From the NCBI GenBank assembly GCA_965662195.1, contig CBFIHA010000018.1, positions 1 to 53,593 of the forward strand: DNA of 53,593 bases, written 5' to 3'. A program made the translations under genes and the position numbers. This DNA is from UBA1268 sp965662195 (GTDB lineage: Bacteria; Planctomycetota; Planctomycetia; Pirellulales; UBA1268). The notes beneath the pieces are model-generated. The model saw nothing but the letters and a program-made list of their open reading frames with translations, had not been told where the DNA came from and searched no databases. This document shows positions 35,582 through 45,033 of the stretch, one piece after another. Position 1 is the stretch's first letter; the number at the start of each line of letters is the position of its first letter.

Positions 35582-37426
35582 ATGAAAAACGGCATGGTTC
35601 AGCGGCCCTGCCTCCAGGGTGTCAGCAGAGCCGTCGGCTTCTTGCTATTGGCGGCGGGGGTGCTCGCGCCGGCAACGCCAGCGGCAGCGGATCGTCCTCC
35701 CCACGTTGTAATCATGCTTGCGGATGATGCCGGCTGGGGAGACTTTTCGTTTGTTGGCAACACCAACTTGGCCACCCCGGCGGTCGATTCCCTCGCTCGC
35801 GATGGGGCTGTCCTGGAACAGTTTTTCGTCCAGCCGGTCTGTGCCCCAACCCGGGCAGAATTCCTGACTGGGCGCTACCACCCTCGCAGTGGTGTCCGCG
35901 GAGTCACGCTTGGTGAAGAGCGAATGGCTCCTGATGAACAGACAATTGCCGATGTTTTTTCTGCGGCAGGCTATGCCACCGGCTTGTTTGGCAAGTGGCA
36001 TAACGGCACCCAGTGGCCCTATCATCCGCTGGCCCGCGGATTCGACACGTTTTACGGTTTTACCGAGGGGCACTGGGGAGACTACTTCGATCCGCCGATG
36101 CAGCGTGATACTGCGTTCGTCACTGGCAGGGGCTACATCACAGATGACATCACCAACCAGGCTATTTCGTTTCTCGAAAAACACCTTCGCGCTCCCGCTG
36201 CCCGGCCAGTCCTCTGCTTCATCGCCTACAACACACCCCATTCACCGATGTGTGTGCCCGACGTCGACTTCAACCGGTTCGCTGACAGGCCGCTGACACT
36301 ACGGGGGCCAGAGCCCGACAAGGAGGATCAAACCTTCACCCGGGCGGCCTTGGCCATGGTTGAAAACCTTGACTGGAATGTTGGCCGCGTGCTGGAGACG
36401 ATCACCGCCGCGGATGTCAGCCGTGAGACGATCGTCGTCTTTTTCTCCGACAATGGCCCCAACAGTGGCCGCTGGTGCGGTGGGATGCGGGGCAAGAAGG
36501 GATCGACCGATGATGGTGGTGTCCGCAGTGTCTGTTGCCTCAGATTCCCGGGCAGGGTGGCGGCCGGCACGCGCGTGCCGCAGGTCAGTGGGGCGATTGA
36601 TCTGCTCCCCACGCTGGCGGCGCTGGCTGGCATCGGCTTTCAGCCACCCGCGCCACTTGACGGCGTTTCTCTGGCTCCATTGCTGGAGCACAAAACAACA
36701 CCGACCGACCGAAAGGCATTGGCCGACACGTTGGCCAACAGGCACATCATTTCTTCGTTTCGTGGTCGCGTGAGTGTCCGCACGGAGCGGTACCGCTGTG
36801 ACCATCAGGGCCGGCTGTATGATATTCAGGTCGATCTCGGCCAGACCAAGGACCTTGCCAGAGACCAGCCGGCCGAAGCCGAACGGCTCCGGGCAATTGC
36901 GGCTCAATGGCGGCACGAGGTCCTGGAAGTTGTGCCCAAGCCAGAAATTGCATGGTTTCCCGTCGGAGCAGCCGGGGCCCCCATGACCGAACTGCCGGCC
37001 CGTGATGGTCGTGGAGAGGGCCGCGTCGTCCGCAGCGGTCGTGCGCCAAACTGCTCGTACTTCACGAACTGGATAAGCCCGGAGGATGCCATTGTCTGGG
37101 ATGTTGAGGTGCTCACGGCCGGCCGATACGGGGCCGAACTCTGGTATACCTGTGCCCCACCCGATATCGGCAGCGCAGTCAGGCTCACGTTTGGTGAAGC
37201 CGCCGTTACAACGACAATCAGGCCGGCTTGGGATCCCCTGTTGAATACTGGTGAAGACCGCGTCGATCGCGGTAGTGAGAGCTACCTGAAGCCTTTCCGG
37301 GTTCTGCCGCTGGGTGAGATTGATCTGGCAGCCGGACGAGGAGAGCTTCGATTGCGAGCCACTCGCGTTCCCGGGGGATCAGTTGCCGATGTTCGCCGCC
37401 TGGTGCTGCGACCGTTGCAACGATAG
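35582..37426 (+). CDS. Exported formylglycine-dependent sulfatase (canonical CAPTR)
   Basis: This 614-residue protein has a signal sequence (VSRAVGFLLLAAGVLAPATPAAAD) and a sulfatase domain: metal-binding Asp48-Asp49 in LADDAGWGD, the formylglycine motif CAPTR (Cys87, with TGR following) and the GKWHNG pair (Lys138, His140). About 140 residues at the C-terminus form a separate beta-rich domain not required by the fold. It should hydrolyse sulfate esters on a polysaccharide. Start choice is uncertain: ATG 35582 is preferred, while 35549 and 35567 are possible. It converges with a second sulfatase. Confidence 0.9.
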   Translation: MKNGMVQRPCLQGVSRAVGFLLLAAGVLAPATPAAADRPPHVVIMLADDAGWGDFSFVGNTNLATPAVDSLARDGAVLEQFFVQPVCAPTRAEFLTGRYHPRSGVRGVTLGEERMAPDEQTIADVFSAAGYATGLFGKWHNGTQWPYHPLARGFDTFYGFTEGHWGDYFDPPMQRDTAFVTGRGYITDDITNQAISFLEKHLRAPAARPVLCFIAYNTPHSPMCVPDVDFNRFADRPLTLRGPEPDKEDQTFTRAALAMVENLDWNVGRVLETITAADVSRETIVVFFSDNGPNSGRWCGGMRGKKGSTDDGGVRSVCCLRFPGRVAAGTRVPQVSGAIDLLPTLAALAGIGFQPPAPLDGVSLAPLLEHKTTPTDRKALADTLANRHIISSFRGRVSVRTERYRCDHQGRLYDIQVDLGQTKDLARDQPAEAERLRAIAAQWRHEVLEVVPKPEIAWFPVGAAGAPMTELPARDGRGEGRVVRSGRAPNCSYFTNWISPEDAIVWDVEVLTAGRYGAELWYTCAPPDIGSAVRLTFGEAAVTTTIRPAWDPLLNTGEDRVDRGSESYLKPFRVLPLGEIDLAAGRGELRLRATRVPGGSVADVRRLVLRPLQR

Positions 37427-37692
37427 TGCTGTAGGGCACCCCAGTCACGATGCGTTGACGCGATTGCCGGTGGGCTTAGCCGACTGCGGACAACACTCGT
37501 TGTGGCGAGGTCAGAACAATGCTCATGCTGCAGCAGTCAATCGAATTGGCCGCGCCTGAGTCATTGGCGGTCTGGCCCAACAAGTGCCTGCCTGCCGCCA
37601 TCAGCAATTGGCAGTGAGACATGGCCGGCCGACCGGGTCTTGCGGATGGTTCGTGGGTGGTATCCCGCGCGTCGGGTTTGGCCTTGCCGCAA

Positions 37693-39264
37693 TCAGCGGC
37701 CGTCGCCGGTGTAGATGATCCGGCCTCCTTGCGGGGGCTGTGGCCAGGGGGTCTTGCCGGGCGGATATGACTGTGGCTGCGTCGCTCGGAGGGCCTGTAC
37801 TTCAGCCTTGACCCACTCGGGGGCGGTGGCGTTTTCATCACGGCCGTAGACCCAGGGCAGCGCCGGCGTCATCAAGATCGGCAATTCCCCAAGCGGCGGC
37901 CGCTCGCGGCTCACCGCCGCCAGTCTGGCCCTGAGTCGCTCGACCAGGTCGGGCTGTGCGGTGGCGATGTCATGCAACTCCGACGGGTCGGCTTCGATAT
38001 CGTAAAGTTGCTCCCCGACCAGCTTGAAACGTCCTGACCGGATGGTCGGCAGCCGAACGCTTCCGGTGGCCTCGACGATGATTTCCTGCCGCGGACTCGG
38101 CCGGTCCGCAAAGATGGTTTCGGTTGCGTCATAGCCGTCCAGTGGCAACGATTGCGCGAGCGAGCCGCCGGCTAGCGTTACGAGCGTTGGGTAAAGATCG
38201 GTGACGTGCAGTAGCGCATCGTTGGTTGCGGCCGCTGGCAGGCGGCCGGGCCAGCGGAGGACACAGGGCACCCGAATGCCGCCTTCGTAGGTGGTATTTT
38301 TCGTGCCCCGCCACGGGCGGTTCACCTCTTCGGTGAGCCCACCATTGTCGTTGGTGAAAATCACCAGCGTGTTGTCGGCCAGTCCCAGTTGGTCGATGGT
38401 GCCGACAATCCGGCCGACGGCTTCATCGAGGCATTTGATGGCCGCCTCGCGTTTGGTCAGCTGCGGACGGTGACGGGGAATTTCCTCAAGCGGGCCGTGG
38501 ATGGCGTTGAAGGCGACGTAGTGAAAAAATGGCTTGTTCTCGCGGGCATGTTCGCGAAGCAGGCGGACGGTCTCATTGGCGATCAGATCAGTGGCGTAGC
38601 CCTGTTCGTAGAGCGGCTGCTGATCGCGGTGCCAGTCGTAGACGCAGAAAATCGCCGGGGCGTTGTGGGGGATGGTGAAGTTCGTGTAGTCGATGCCCCA
38701 GCCGTAGTGGCCATACTGGTGATCGAAGCCCTGCCCCATCGGCAGGTGCTCGGGCAGCCACTCGCCAAGATGCCACTTGCCGAGCATGGCGGTTGTGTAG
38801 CCAGCCTCCCGCAGGGCCTCGGCGAGTGTCCGCTCGGCCGTGTTGAGGCCCATCACACGCCGGGTGGACGTGCCATCGGGCAGGTGGGCGATCCTCATGC
38901 CGAGGAGCTTGAGATAGTTGGGCTTTCCAAAATCCTCACTCCGCCAGTCCATCCACTGCCTGAATGGATAGCGGCCGGTGAGCAGTGCCGCCCGCGAGGT
39001 TGCACAAACTGGTGTCATGCAAAACTGGGTCAGTCGGGTGCCCTCCGCCGCGAGGCTGTCAATGGCTGGCGTCAGCGATGCCTCACCACCATTGAAGCCG
39101 GGGTCGGCCCAGCCGAGGTCGTCGGCGAGGATCAGCACGATGTTGGGCGGGGAACTGTTCAAAGCCGCTGGCTCGGCAGCCCGGGCCGGTGTTGATCCTA
39201 CCAGGGTCGTCCCGCCGGCCAATACGACGGACACAAGCACTCGGAGAAGACAATCGGGAATCAT
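37693..39264 (-). CDS. Exported sulfatase with variant CATSR motif
   Basis: This 523-residue sulfatase has a signal peptide (LLRVLVSVVLAGGTTL), metal ligands in ILADDLGWAD, and GKWHLGEW. At the formylglycine site it reads CATSR (Cys87) where the common consensus is C-x-P-x-R, so the proline is Thr89; LLTGRYP follows normally. Formylglycine-generating enzyme tolerates some substitution there but the efficiency is unknown. The start ATG 39264 puts the signal at the N-terminus. A DUF1080 gene lies 68 bp upstream on the same strand, suggesting joint action on a carbohydrate. Confidence 0.9.
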   Translation of the reverse strand: MIPDCLLRVLVSVVLAGGTTLVGSTPARAAEPAALNSSPPNIVLILADDLGWADPGFNGGEASLTPAIDSLAAEGTRLTQFCMTPVCATSRAALLTGRYPFRQWMDWRSEDFGKPNYLKLLGMRIAHLPDGTSTRRVMGLNTAERTLAEALREAGYTTAMLGKWHLGEWLPEHLPMGQGFDHQYGHYGWGIDYTNFTIPHNAPAIFCVYDWHRDQQPLYEQGYATDLIANETVRLLREHARENKPFFHYVAFNAIHGPLEEIPRHRPQLTKREAAIKCLDEAVGRIVGTIDQLGLADNTLVIFTNDNGGLTEEVNRPWRGTKNTTYEGGIRVPCVLRWPGRLPAAATNDALLHVTDLYPTLVTLAGGSLAQSLPLDGYDATETIFADRPSPRQEIIVEATGSVRLPTIRSGRFKLVGEQLYDIEADPSELHDIATAQPDLVERLRARLAAVSRERPPLGELPILMTPALPWVYGRDENATAPEWVKAEVQALRATQPQSYPPGKTPWPQPPQGGRIIYTGDGR

Positions 39265-39332
39265 GCTGAAAACCTCATCGCCAGCGAGAACGGCTGCCGT
39301 AGCCCATTCGCAATCCTCCCGGCCGAACGCAG

Positions 39333-40091
39333 TCAGTGTTCGAGCGGTTCGACGCGAATGTCGTCGAACCACGTGTCGAGCGTGTCTTTCTTGTTACCGC
39401 CCGGCTGAAGCCCAATACTGGTCTTCGGCTCGTCTCCGGCCAGCGTCATGTAATCGAGCACCTTCCTGCCATCGACGAACGCGGCCAATTCTTTTCCACG
39501 CAGTTCCAGCGACAGGTCATGCCACTCCTCCGGAGCGATCTGCACCGCTTCTTTCTTGGCGTAGAAGAACTTCCGATTCCACTTCCCCTGCTTCGCGAGA
39601 GCCGCCGCCTCCGGTGAGTCTTTCGGATAAAGCACGTTATTGTCAGCGGCCGTGATGCTCGTCGGCCGGATATGGAGGACGGCTACGTGAAAGTCGCGTT
39701 CGACGATCGGGTTCGGCCCACGCACCGTGATGCCGGCCATCCCACCTGCGGAAAACTTGAATCGAAACGATACCCGGACGTCGTTGCCAGCAATTTTCCG
39801 CGTGATCCCGGCCGGGTGAAACTCCTCCGGGAAGTTGCGTCCCCGCAACGCGCCATCGACAATCTGCCACCAGTCTGGACGCACGTTCTTCCCGGAAACC
39901 GGTCGCCCATGCGGATGTTTTTCGTCACGGCCTTCCGCGAGAAAACCGTACTGGGACCAGTTCCGCTGAAAAGCGGTCTGATCAGTGAAATCCTCGGCCC
40001 AGCCCGAGGCGATTGAGCCCTCATCGCCTCCTGCCAGGGTGGAGCAGCAAGACATGACGGCGACGGCCATCCAGAGGTGTGCTTTGTTCAT
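39333..40091 (-). CDS. DUF1080 (3-keto-disaccharide hydrolase-like) exported protein
   Basis: The 252-residue protein has a signal sequence (LWMAVAVMSCCSTLAGGD) and a concanavalin-like beta-sandwich with motifs of the DUF1080 family: FSAGGMAGITVRG, EEWHDLSLELRGKELAAFVDGRKVLDY and FDDIRVEPLEH. Some members cleave 3-keto-glycosides; others may bind sugars. It immediately precedes the CATSR sulfatase gene on the same strand. The ATG at 40091 is the clear start. Confidence 0.85.
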   Translation of the reverse strand: MNKAHLWMAVAVMSCCSTLAGGDEGSIASGWAEDFTDQTAFQRNWSQYGFLAEGRDEKHPHGRPVSGKNVRPDWWQIVDGALRGRNFPEEFHPAGITRKIAGNDVRVSFRFKFSAGGMAGITVRGPNPIVERDFHVAVLHIRPTSITAADNNVLYPKDSPEAAALAKQGKWNRKFFYAKKEAVQIAPEEWHDLSLELRGKELAAFVDGRKVLDYMTLAGDEPKTSIGLQPGGNKKDTLDTWFDDIRVEPLEH

Positions 40092-40150
40092 CGTGAAAAA
40101 GATAGAATGGGCACCAGCACTTTTGCAAGCGACTGACCATAAAGAGTGAA

Positions 40151-40858
40151 TTGTCCGTGGAAAAGTTCCTCCATGGCCTTTTTCACGTGGGCAACCCCGT
40201 GCTCGAAGGAATCTGGCTCGCCAAGGGGTTCCAGTTAACGCAGTTCAAGCATGACGACGTTGAGTACGGACCCGGCACGCAGCAGACAATCTTTCTCGTC
40301 AGTGCCTTCGACGAGCGATGCTACCTCGTCACAAAGCTTGACTACTATTCTGCGGCGGATGGCCGGCTGGGCATCTTTGGCTCAGGTCACACCGGGGCAC
40401 TCACCCAGTGGCGGGCTTGGCTTGCGCCAATCGGCGAGCGGCGGTATCTCATTTGTCGTCAGATCAAGCCCGCGATTCCACAAGACCAGGACGTCACGCG
40501 GTCATGGCGGAACTTTCTTCCTACGTTCGAATTTGAACGCAACGGCAAGACGGCCGTGACACTGAAGCCGGTTATGTTTACCGACATCCTGCAGCGACTT
40601 GGCGAGCCGATATCGACTGAGGAATATACCTCGCGGCTCACGGAGTTCCCGCCTAATGAAATCATCGCGCGAATCAAGAGCGACCCCGACGCCGCCACCC
40701 CGGACGACCCCCGACCGATCACAGTCCGCCGGATGGAGGCGGCCACTGCACCACACGTGCAGCGGGTGCTCGAGGCATTTCAGATCATCAATCCCCACAA
40801 CCGCCCAGCGCAGCCCATGCCGCCGCGGGATGACAGGGGCACTTCAGCTATCGAGTGA
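40151..40858 (+). CDS. Conserved-looking cytoplasmic protein of unknown function
   Basis: This 235-residue soluble protein starts at TTG 40151 or GTG 40157 (both non-ATG; no better start upstream). It has mixed alpha/beta content with VEKFLHGLFHVGNPVLEGIW and RYLICRQIKP and no signal or membrane helix. No family is recognised. It is divergent from the DUF1080 gene. The balanced amino-acid composition and lack of stops support that it is real. Confidence 0.6.
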   Translation: MSVEKFLHGLFHVGNPVLEGIWLAKGFQLTQFKHDDVEYGPGTQQTIFLVSAFDERCYLVTKLDYYSAADGRLGIFGSGHTGALTQWRAWLAPIGERRYLICRQIKPAIPQDQDVTRSWRNFLPTFEFERNGKTAVTLKPVMFTDILQRLGEPISTEEYTSRLTEFPPNEIIARIKSDPDAATPDDPRPITVRRMEAATAPHVQRVLEAFQIINPHNRPAQPMPPRDDRGTSAIE

Positions 40859-40939
40859 TAACTGTGCGGGGAGAAAAGCCACCGGGGCCTTTGCCCGCCA
40901 ATGTGGGCGATCGCCAGCCAACCAGGGCAACTCCCGTGC

Positions 40940-42040
40940 TCAGCTCAGATCGGCCGTGGCCCGGTCGGCGTAGATGGCATCGAACTCCCGAATGTGCCGG
41001 CAGGCGTACTTGCCGATGATTGCCCGGGCAGTTTCGAGCAGCCGGTCACGGGCCTCCTCGGGCTCGAGCACCTCGACATGCTCGCCAAGGGCCAGCAGCT
41101 GCGGCAGCATCTCATCGTCCCAGGCCCGCGGAATCTCAAGCAGCAGGCTGCCGTCGGCCTGCTGCCGGACAATCTGCCCGGGATGGAAGGGTTTTTCGAC
41201 CGCCCAGCGGGCCCGTTCGGCGGCAATCCGCAGCCGGTAGCGACGGGGCGGATCGGACGAGCGGAACATTGTCATGCTGTCGGCCAGGAGTTCCTCGACC
41301 GGCTGGGGCCGCCGCTCAAACGACCGTGACAATGGCCGCGCGTCGCTGATGCGGTCGAGCTTGTAGAACCGAATCTGCGCGGTCTCGGGAGTGTCCGAGG
41401 CCTTGTAGGCAGCCACGTAGATGCTGCCCTCATAGACGACGAGGGCCTCTGGCTGGATCGTGCTTTTCTTCGGCTTGGCAGCGGTCAGGCTGGTGTAGCG
41501 AATTTCAAGTTCGACCCGCTGGCGAATGGCCCGATTGATGCCGGCTAGCATCCGGCTTCCGTACTTACCGGTGTTTGGCCGGGGGTGGACCACCAGACCT
41601 TCTTTGTGATCGTTCACATAACCGAGCAGCTGCGGGGTGGCCACCGTCTCCAGCCGGGCAATCAGCTGGCCGATGCCCCGCCAGTAGAAGGTGCCGGCCA
41701 GGGGGGCGAGAAAGTCACGGGCCACCGCCAGTGACAGCAGCTCCACCACGCCGATGACCGGCGGCCGCAACTCGTCCTTGCCGAGGCCGATGCTGATGGC
41801 GAAGGCGAGGCAGCTGCCGCCTTTGGACGACCGCTTCTTCGAGCGGGCGATCGAGTAGCCAAACTTTTCCAGAAACTCGATGTCGCGGCGGATGTTCTTG
41901 TCAGACATCTCGTCGATCACCCGCCGATCCTGCAGTTCACGCTTCAGCTCGGAGACCGACAGCGGCTGCCGGGCGGAAAACAGAATGTCGATCAGATGGA
42001 ACACCCGAAGCAGCTGTTCGTGGCGGCTAATGGAGTCCAT
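40940..42040 (-). CDS. HTH-WYL domain transcriptional regulator
   Basis: The 366-residue regulator has an N-terminal winged-helix (LLRVFHLIDILFSARQPLSV, then MSDKNIRRDIEFLEKFGYSI), a WYL domain in the middle (VELEIRYTSLTAAKPKKST and YVAAYKASD) and a C-terminal WCX-like extension. WYL regulators sense nucleic acids or nucleotides and are frequent near defence and DNA-damage genes. The ATG at 42040 begins the HTH. A 40-base polypurine tract lies just upstream of the start. A gene of unknown function is divergent. No clear defence cluster is seen beside it. Confidence 0.87.
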   Translation of the reverse strand: MDSISRHEQLLRVFHLIDILFSARQPLSVSELKRELQDRRVIDEMSDKNIRRDIEFLEKFGYSIARSKKRSSKGGSCLAFAISIGLGKDELRPPVIGVVELLSLAVARDFLAPLAGTFYWRGIGQLIARLETVATPQLLGYVNDHKEGLVVHPRPNTGKYGSRMLAGINRAIRQRVELEIRYTSLTAAKPKKSTIQPEALVVYEGSIYVAAYKASDTPETAQIRFYKLDRISDARPLSRSFERRPQPVEELLADSMTMFRSSDPPRRYRLRIAAERARWAVEKPFHPGQIVRQQADGSLLLEIPRAWDDEMLPQLLALGEHVEVLEPEEARDRLLETARAIIGKYACRHIREFDAIYADRATADLS

Positions 42041-42065
42041 GGGCGGGCAGGGCAGCGGCAGAAAA

Positions 42066-42105
42066 GGGAAAGGGGGAAAGGGGGAAGGGGGGAAAGGGGA
42101 GGGGG
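42066..42105 (+). repeat. Polypurine G-run tract, G-quadruplex candidate
   Basis: Six G-runs of 3, 5, 5, 6, 4 and 5 bases, separated by 1-3 A residues, lie in 40 bp on the plus strand. It fits intramolecular G-quadruplex rules several times over, and its complement is a C/T tract in the 5' leader of the WYL gene on the minus strand. It sits between two divergent genes. Confidence 0.8.
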
Positions 42106-42298
42106 ACGAAACGGCTGGGGAGACCCCCGCGATCCTACCAACGGGCCGCCCTGCTTGCCCGGCAAGCGGCTCGGCGGCCGGCAGATTTTCTGGCCCCGTG
42201 GGACCAACGTTGTCCATCCGAGGCCTTAGGGTTTGCCCACGCCGCAGCACCGGAGCAGCGGCGGGATCCCGACATCCTCCAGCAGGGAGAGGCTTTTC

Positions 42299-42994
42299 AT
42301 GCAGACCGCCACCGTTCGCCTGGTCCGTCCCGCAAAGCCATCTGGCCGGATTGACCCGGCTCCCCCGAATGAGACCTATCGCCCCCTCGTGATCGGCTGT
42401 GTGCGGCTGGTGCGATCGAAGGAGGCCGGAGGCGAGTGGCTGACCCGTGTGCTGCGGATCGGCTGGATTTGGCCGACGGCATGGGCGTTGGCCGGAACGG
42501 TCAGACGGGAGGGTCATCGTGGTGGCCGCCATCTTGCCGCCAGGCTGAGCCACAGTGGCAGCAGACACCACCAGCAGCAAGCCATTCAACGGCTGACGCT
42601 CGGCCTGCTCTGCGGGGCCGATCTGCGGCCACTCGGTCAGGAACCGCCCGCACTCCAGTTGCAGCCCTGCGACGCCGACATCTACGGCTGGTCACTGCTC
42701 TATCAGCCGCAGCGGCTGGGCGGGCCGGCCGGCGGCCTGGCGGTGGTCGATGCCAACCCCGACATCCCGGAGCTTCCGGCGTTTTATGAGTCGCCGCTGG
42801 AACTAGCCGACCGGCTCGACTTCCTCGACCGCCGCGGCATCCCCGCCCGGCCGTTGGCGCTGGTGACGCGGCCAGAAGATTTTGTCAGGGAGCACCAGCC
42901 GCAAGGGGGCATGGCAGCGTGCCGCCACAACCAGTTCATTCCGGACGGCAGGTTCCGGCCCCCCGCTGATCTCTCGCAGCTACCCGGGGGGTAA
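42299..42994 (+). CDS. Hypothetical protein
   Basis: The 231-residue product begins at ATG 42299 with GGGAG about 10 bases upstream. It has PLVIGCVRLVRSKEAGGEWL near the start and a C-terminal ELPAFYESPLELADRLDFLDRRGIP segment; a His/Arg-rich stretch lies in between. There is no signal peptide or membrane helix, and no family recognised. It is divergent from the WYL regulator gene and converges with the ABC-F gene. Confidence 0.55.
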   Translation: MQTATVRLVRPAKPSGRIDPAPPNETYRPLVIGCVRLVRSKEAGGEWLTRVLRIGWIWPTAWALAGTVRREGHRGGRHLAARLSHSGSRHHQQQAIQRLTLGLLCGADLRPLGQEPPALQLQPCDADIYGWSLLYQPQRLGGPAGGLAVVDANPDIPELPAFYESPLELADRLDFLDRRGIPARPLALVTRPEDFVREHQPQGGMAACRHNQFIPDGRFRPPADLSQLPGG

Positions 42995-43054
42995 CCCTTG
43001 GTTGACGGCGGACAAACCTGTCGAACAATGTTGGCAGCCGTGACGGCAGCCGGC

Positions 43055-44824
43055 TCACTCAGCGAGGGCTTCCTGCAGTTCCAGCCAGCGATCCTCGGCC
43101 TCGGCCAGGCTTTGGGTGATCACAGTCAGCTCAGCATGCATTCGAACCGCCTCGGCGGCGTCGGTTACCGCCAGCAGCCGCTCGTTGACCTGCAGCTTTT
43201 CGCCATCGAGCCGGGCCACCGTCTTTTCCACCGCGGCCAGCTCCTTCCGCAGCCGGCGGTCAGTATTGGCGTCGGTCTGCCGCCGCTTCGGAGCGGTCCC
43301 GCCGCCTGGCCGCACAGCCGGCCGGGCCACTTCAGCGGCGTCGATCTCGGCATTCATCCGCTCGACATACTGGCGGTAGCTGCCGGGGTACTGCACCACG
43401 CGGCCGGCGGCCACCTCAACCACACTGGTGGCAACGGCCTGCACGAAGGAGCGGTCATGGCTGGTGAAGATGACGGTGCCGGCATAGTCTTCCAGCGCAG
43501 TGGCCAGGGCCTCGACGGTTTCGACATCGAGATGATTGCCCGGCTCGTCGAGCACTAGCACGTTGAAGCCACCCAGCAGCAGTCCGGCCAGACAGAGCCG
43601 GGCCCGTTCGCCGCCGGAGAGCACCCGAACCTTCTTTTCGGTCGCCTGGCCCCGGAAGAGCATCGCCCCGGCCAGGTCGAGGATGCGTTGGGTCTTGGTG
43701 CCAAGGGCCGACACCCGTTCCAGGTAGCCGAGCACCGTCTCATCCTCGGGGAGGGTGGTGTAGACGTGCTGGGCGTAGGTGCCGATCTCGCAGCCATAGC
43801 CCCACTTCACCCGGCCGGCGGTGGGCTCGAGTGAGCCGACCAGCGTCCGCAGAAACGTGGTCTTGCCCTGGCCGTTGTCACCCACGATAGCCAGCCGCAT
43901 GCCGTGGTCAATTTCGACGGCGACAGCTTCCGCGACGGTGTGGTCGGGGTAGCCGATGGCCAGATCGATGCAGCGGACGGCGGGGCCCTGACGGGGAGCG
44001 ACCTCGGGGCAGCGGATGGCGGCGGTGGGGGCGTCGCTGGCAATCTCCTCCAGTTCCAGGCGTTCCAGTTGCTTGGCCTTTGAGCGGGCCTGCGAAGCGG
44101 TCGAGGCCTTGGCCCGGTTCTTGGTGATGAACTGTTCCAGCTGCCGCTTTTTGACGAGGGTGGCGGCGTTCACCCGCTGGAGGTGTTCCCGCTGTTCCCG
44201 CTGATGGTCGAGGAAGGCGTCGATCTTGCCGGGATAGGTGGTAAGTTTGCCGCGGGAGAGATCAAGGGTGCGGTCGCAGGTGGCGGTGAGGAAGCCGCGG
44301 TCGTGTGAGACGATCAGGCAGGCTTCTTTGAAGGTCCGCAGAAAATGCTCCAGCAGCATCTGGGTACGGAGGTCGAGAAAGTTGGTCGGCTCGTCGAGCA
44401 GCAGCAGGTTGGGCTCGTGGAGGAGCAGGGCGGCGAGTTTGACCCGGGTCTGCCAGCCACCGGAGAGTTCCCGGACGGGGCCGTGCAGGTAGTTGCCTTT
44501 GAGTTCGAACTGGCCGGCGACTTCGCCGCATTTCCAGTCGGGCTGGCTGCTGTCCCGCATCAGGAAGTCGAGGGCCGACTCATCGGGCAGGAACGGGTCG
44601 TGCTGCCGCAGGTAGCCCAGCCGCAGCCGTGGGTGGTGAATGACCTCGCCGCCGTCGAGTTCCTCTTCGCCGAGGATCACCCGCAGCAGGGTACTCTTAC
44701 CGGCGCCGTTGCGGCCGACGAAGCCGACCTTGCCGTCATCGGTGATCGTGGCAGAGGCCTCATCGAGCAGGATCTGGTCGCCATACCGCTTCGAGGCATT
44801 CTTGATGTCAAGCAAAACCGCCAT
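43055..44824 (-). CDS. ABC-F family ATPase (Uup-like)
   Basis: This 589-residue protein has two ABC domains without membrane segments: first Walker A GRNGAGKST, LSGGWQTRV and LLLLDEPTNFLD; second Walker A GDNGQGKTT, LSGGERARL and LVLDEPGNHLD, where the usual DEPTNHLD has Thr to Gly. A linker lies between and a C-terminal coiled coil (about residues 520-589) as in Uup. ABC-F proteins act on the ribosome or on DNA intermediates. The ATG at 44824 fits the family start (AVLLDIKNASKRYGD); the upstream frame is unsupported. It is downstream of tRNA-Ser on the same strand. Confidence 0.92.
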   Translation of the reverse strand: MAVLLDIKNASKRYGDQILLDEASATITDDGKVGFVGRNGAGKSTLLRVILGEEELDGGEVIHHPRLRLGYLRQHDPFLPDESALDFLMRDSSQPDWKCGEVAGQFELKGNYLHGPVRELSGGWQTRVKLAALLLHEPNLLLLDEPTNFLDLRTQMLLEHFLRTFKEACLIVSHDRGFLTATCDRTLDLSRGKLTTYPGKIDAFLDHQREQREHLQRVNAATLVKKRQLEQFITKNRAKASTASQARSKAKQLERLELEEIASDAPTAAIRCPEVAPRQGPAVRCIDLAIGYPDHTVAEAVAVEIDHGMRLAIVGDNGQGKTTFLRTLVGSLEPTAGRVKWGYGCEIGTYAQHVYTTLPEDETVLGYLERVSALGTKTQRILDLAGAMLFRGQATEKKVRVLSGGERARLCLAGLLLGGFNVLVLDEPGNHLDVETVEALATALEDYAGTVIFTSHDRSFVQAVATSVVEVAAGRVVQYPGSYRQYVERMNAEIDAAEVARPAVRPGGGTAPKRRQTDANTDRRLRKELAAVEKTVARLDGEKLQVNERLLAVTDAAEAVRMHAELTVITQSLAEAEDRWLELQEALAE

Positions 44825-44950
44825 GCAGAAAGAGAACCGAAGTCGAGTTGCAGGCAGGCAGACAAGGGTGCCGAGGCGTGGCAACCGCAGAGGCCATCAG
44901 CGGGGACCAAGCGGCGATAACGCAGCCATCAATATTTGAGAGACCATCAG

Positions 44951-45033
44951 CGGAGGGCATGGGATTCGAACCCACAACCCCTTGCGGGGCACCACAATTC
45001 CAATGTGGCTGCTAGCCAATTCGCGTACCCTCC
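44951..45033 (-). tRNA. tRNA-Ser(GGA)
   Basis: The minus strand from 45033 to 44951 folds as a class II tRNA: acceptor GGAGGGT pairs with GCCCTCC (last pair T-G), anticodon stem CCACA/TGTGG closes the loop TTGGAAT with anticodon GGA, a long variable arm CCCC-GCAA-GGGG marks serine, and the T arm is TGGGTTCGAATCCCA. The discriminator base is G. The CCA end is not encoded. It should decode UCC and UCU codons. Confidence 0.95.
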
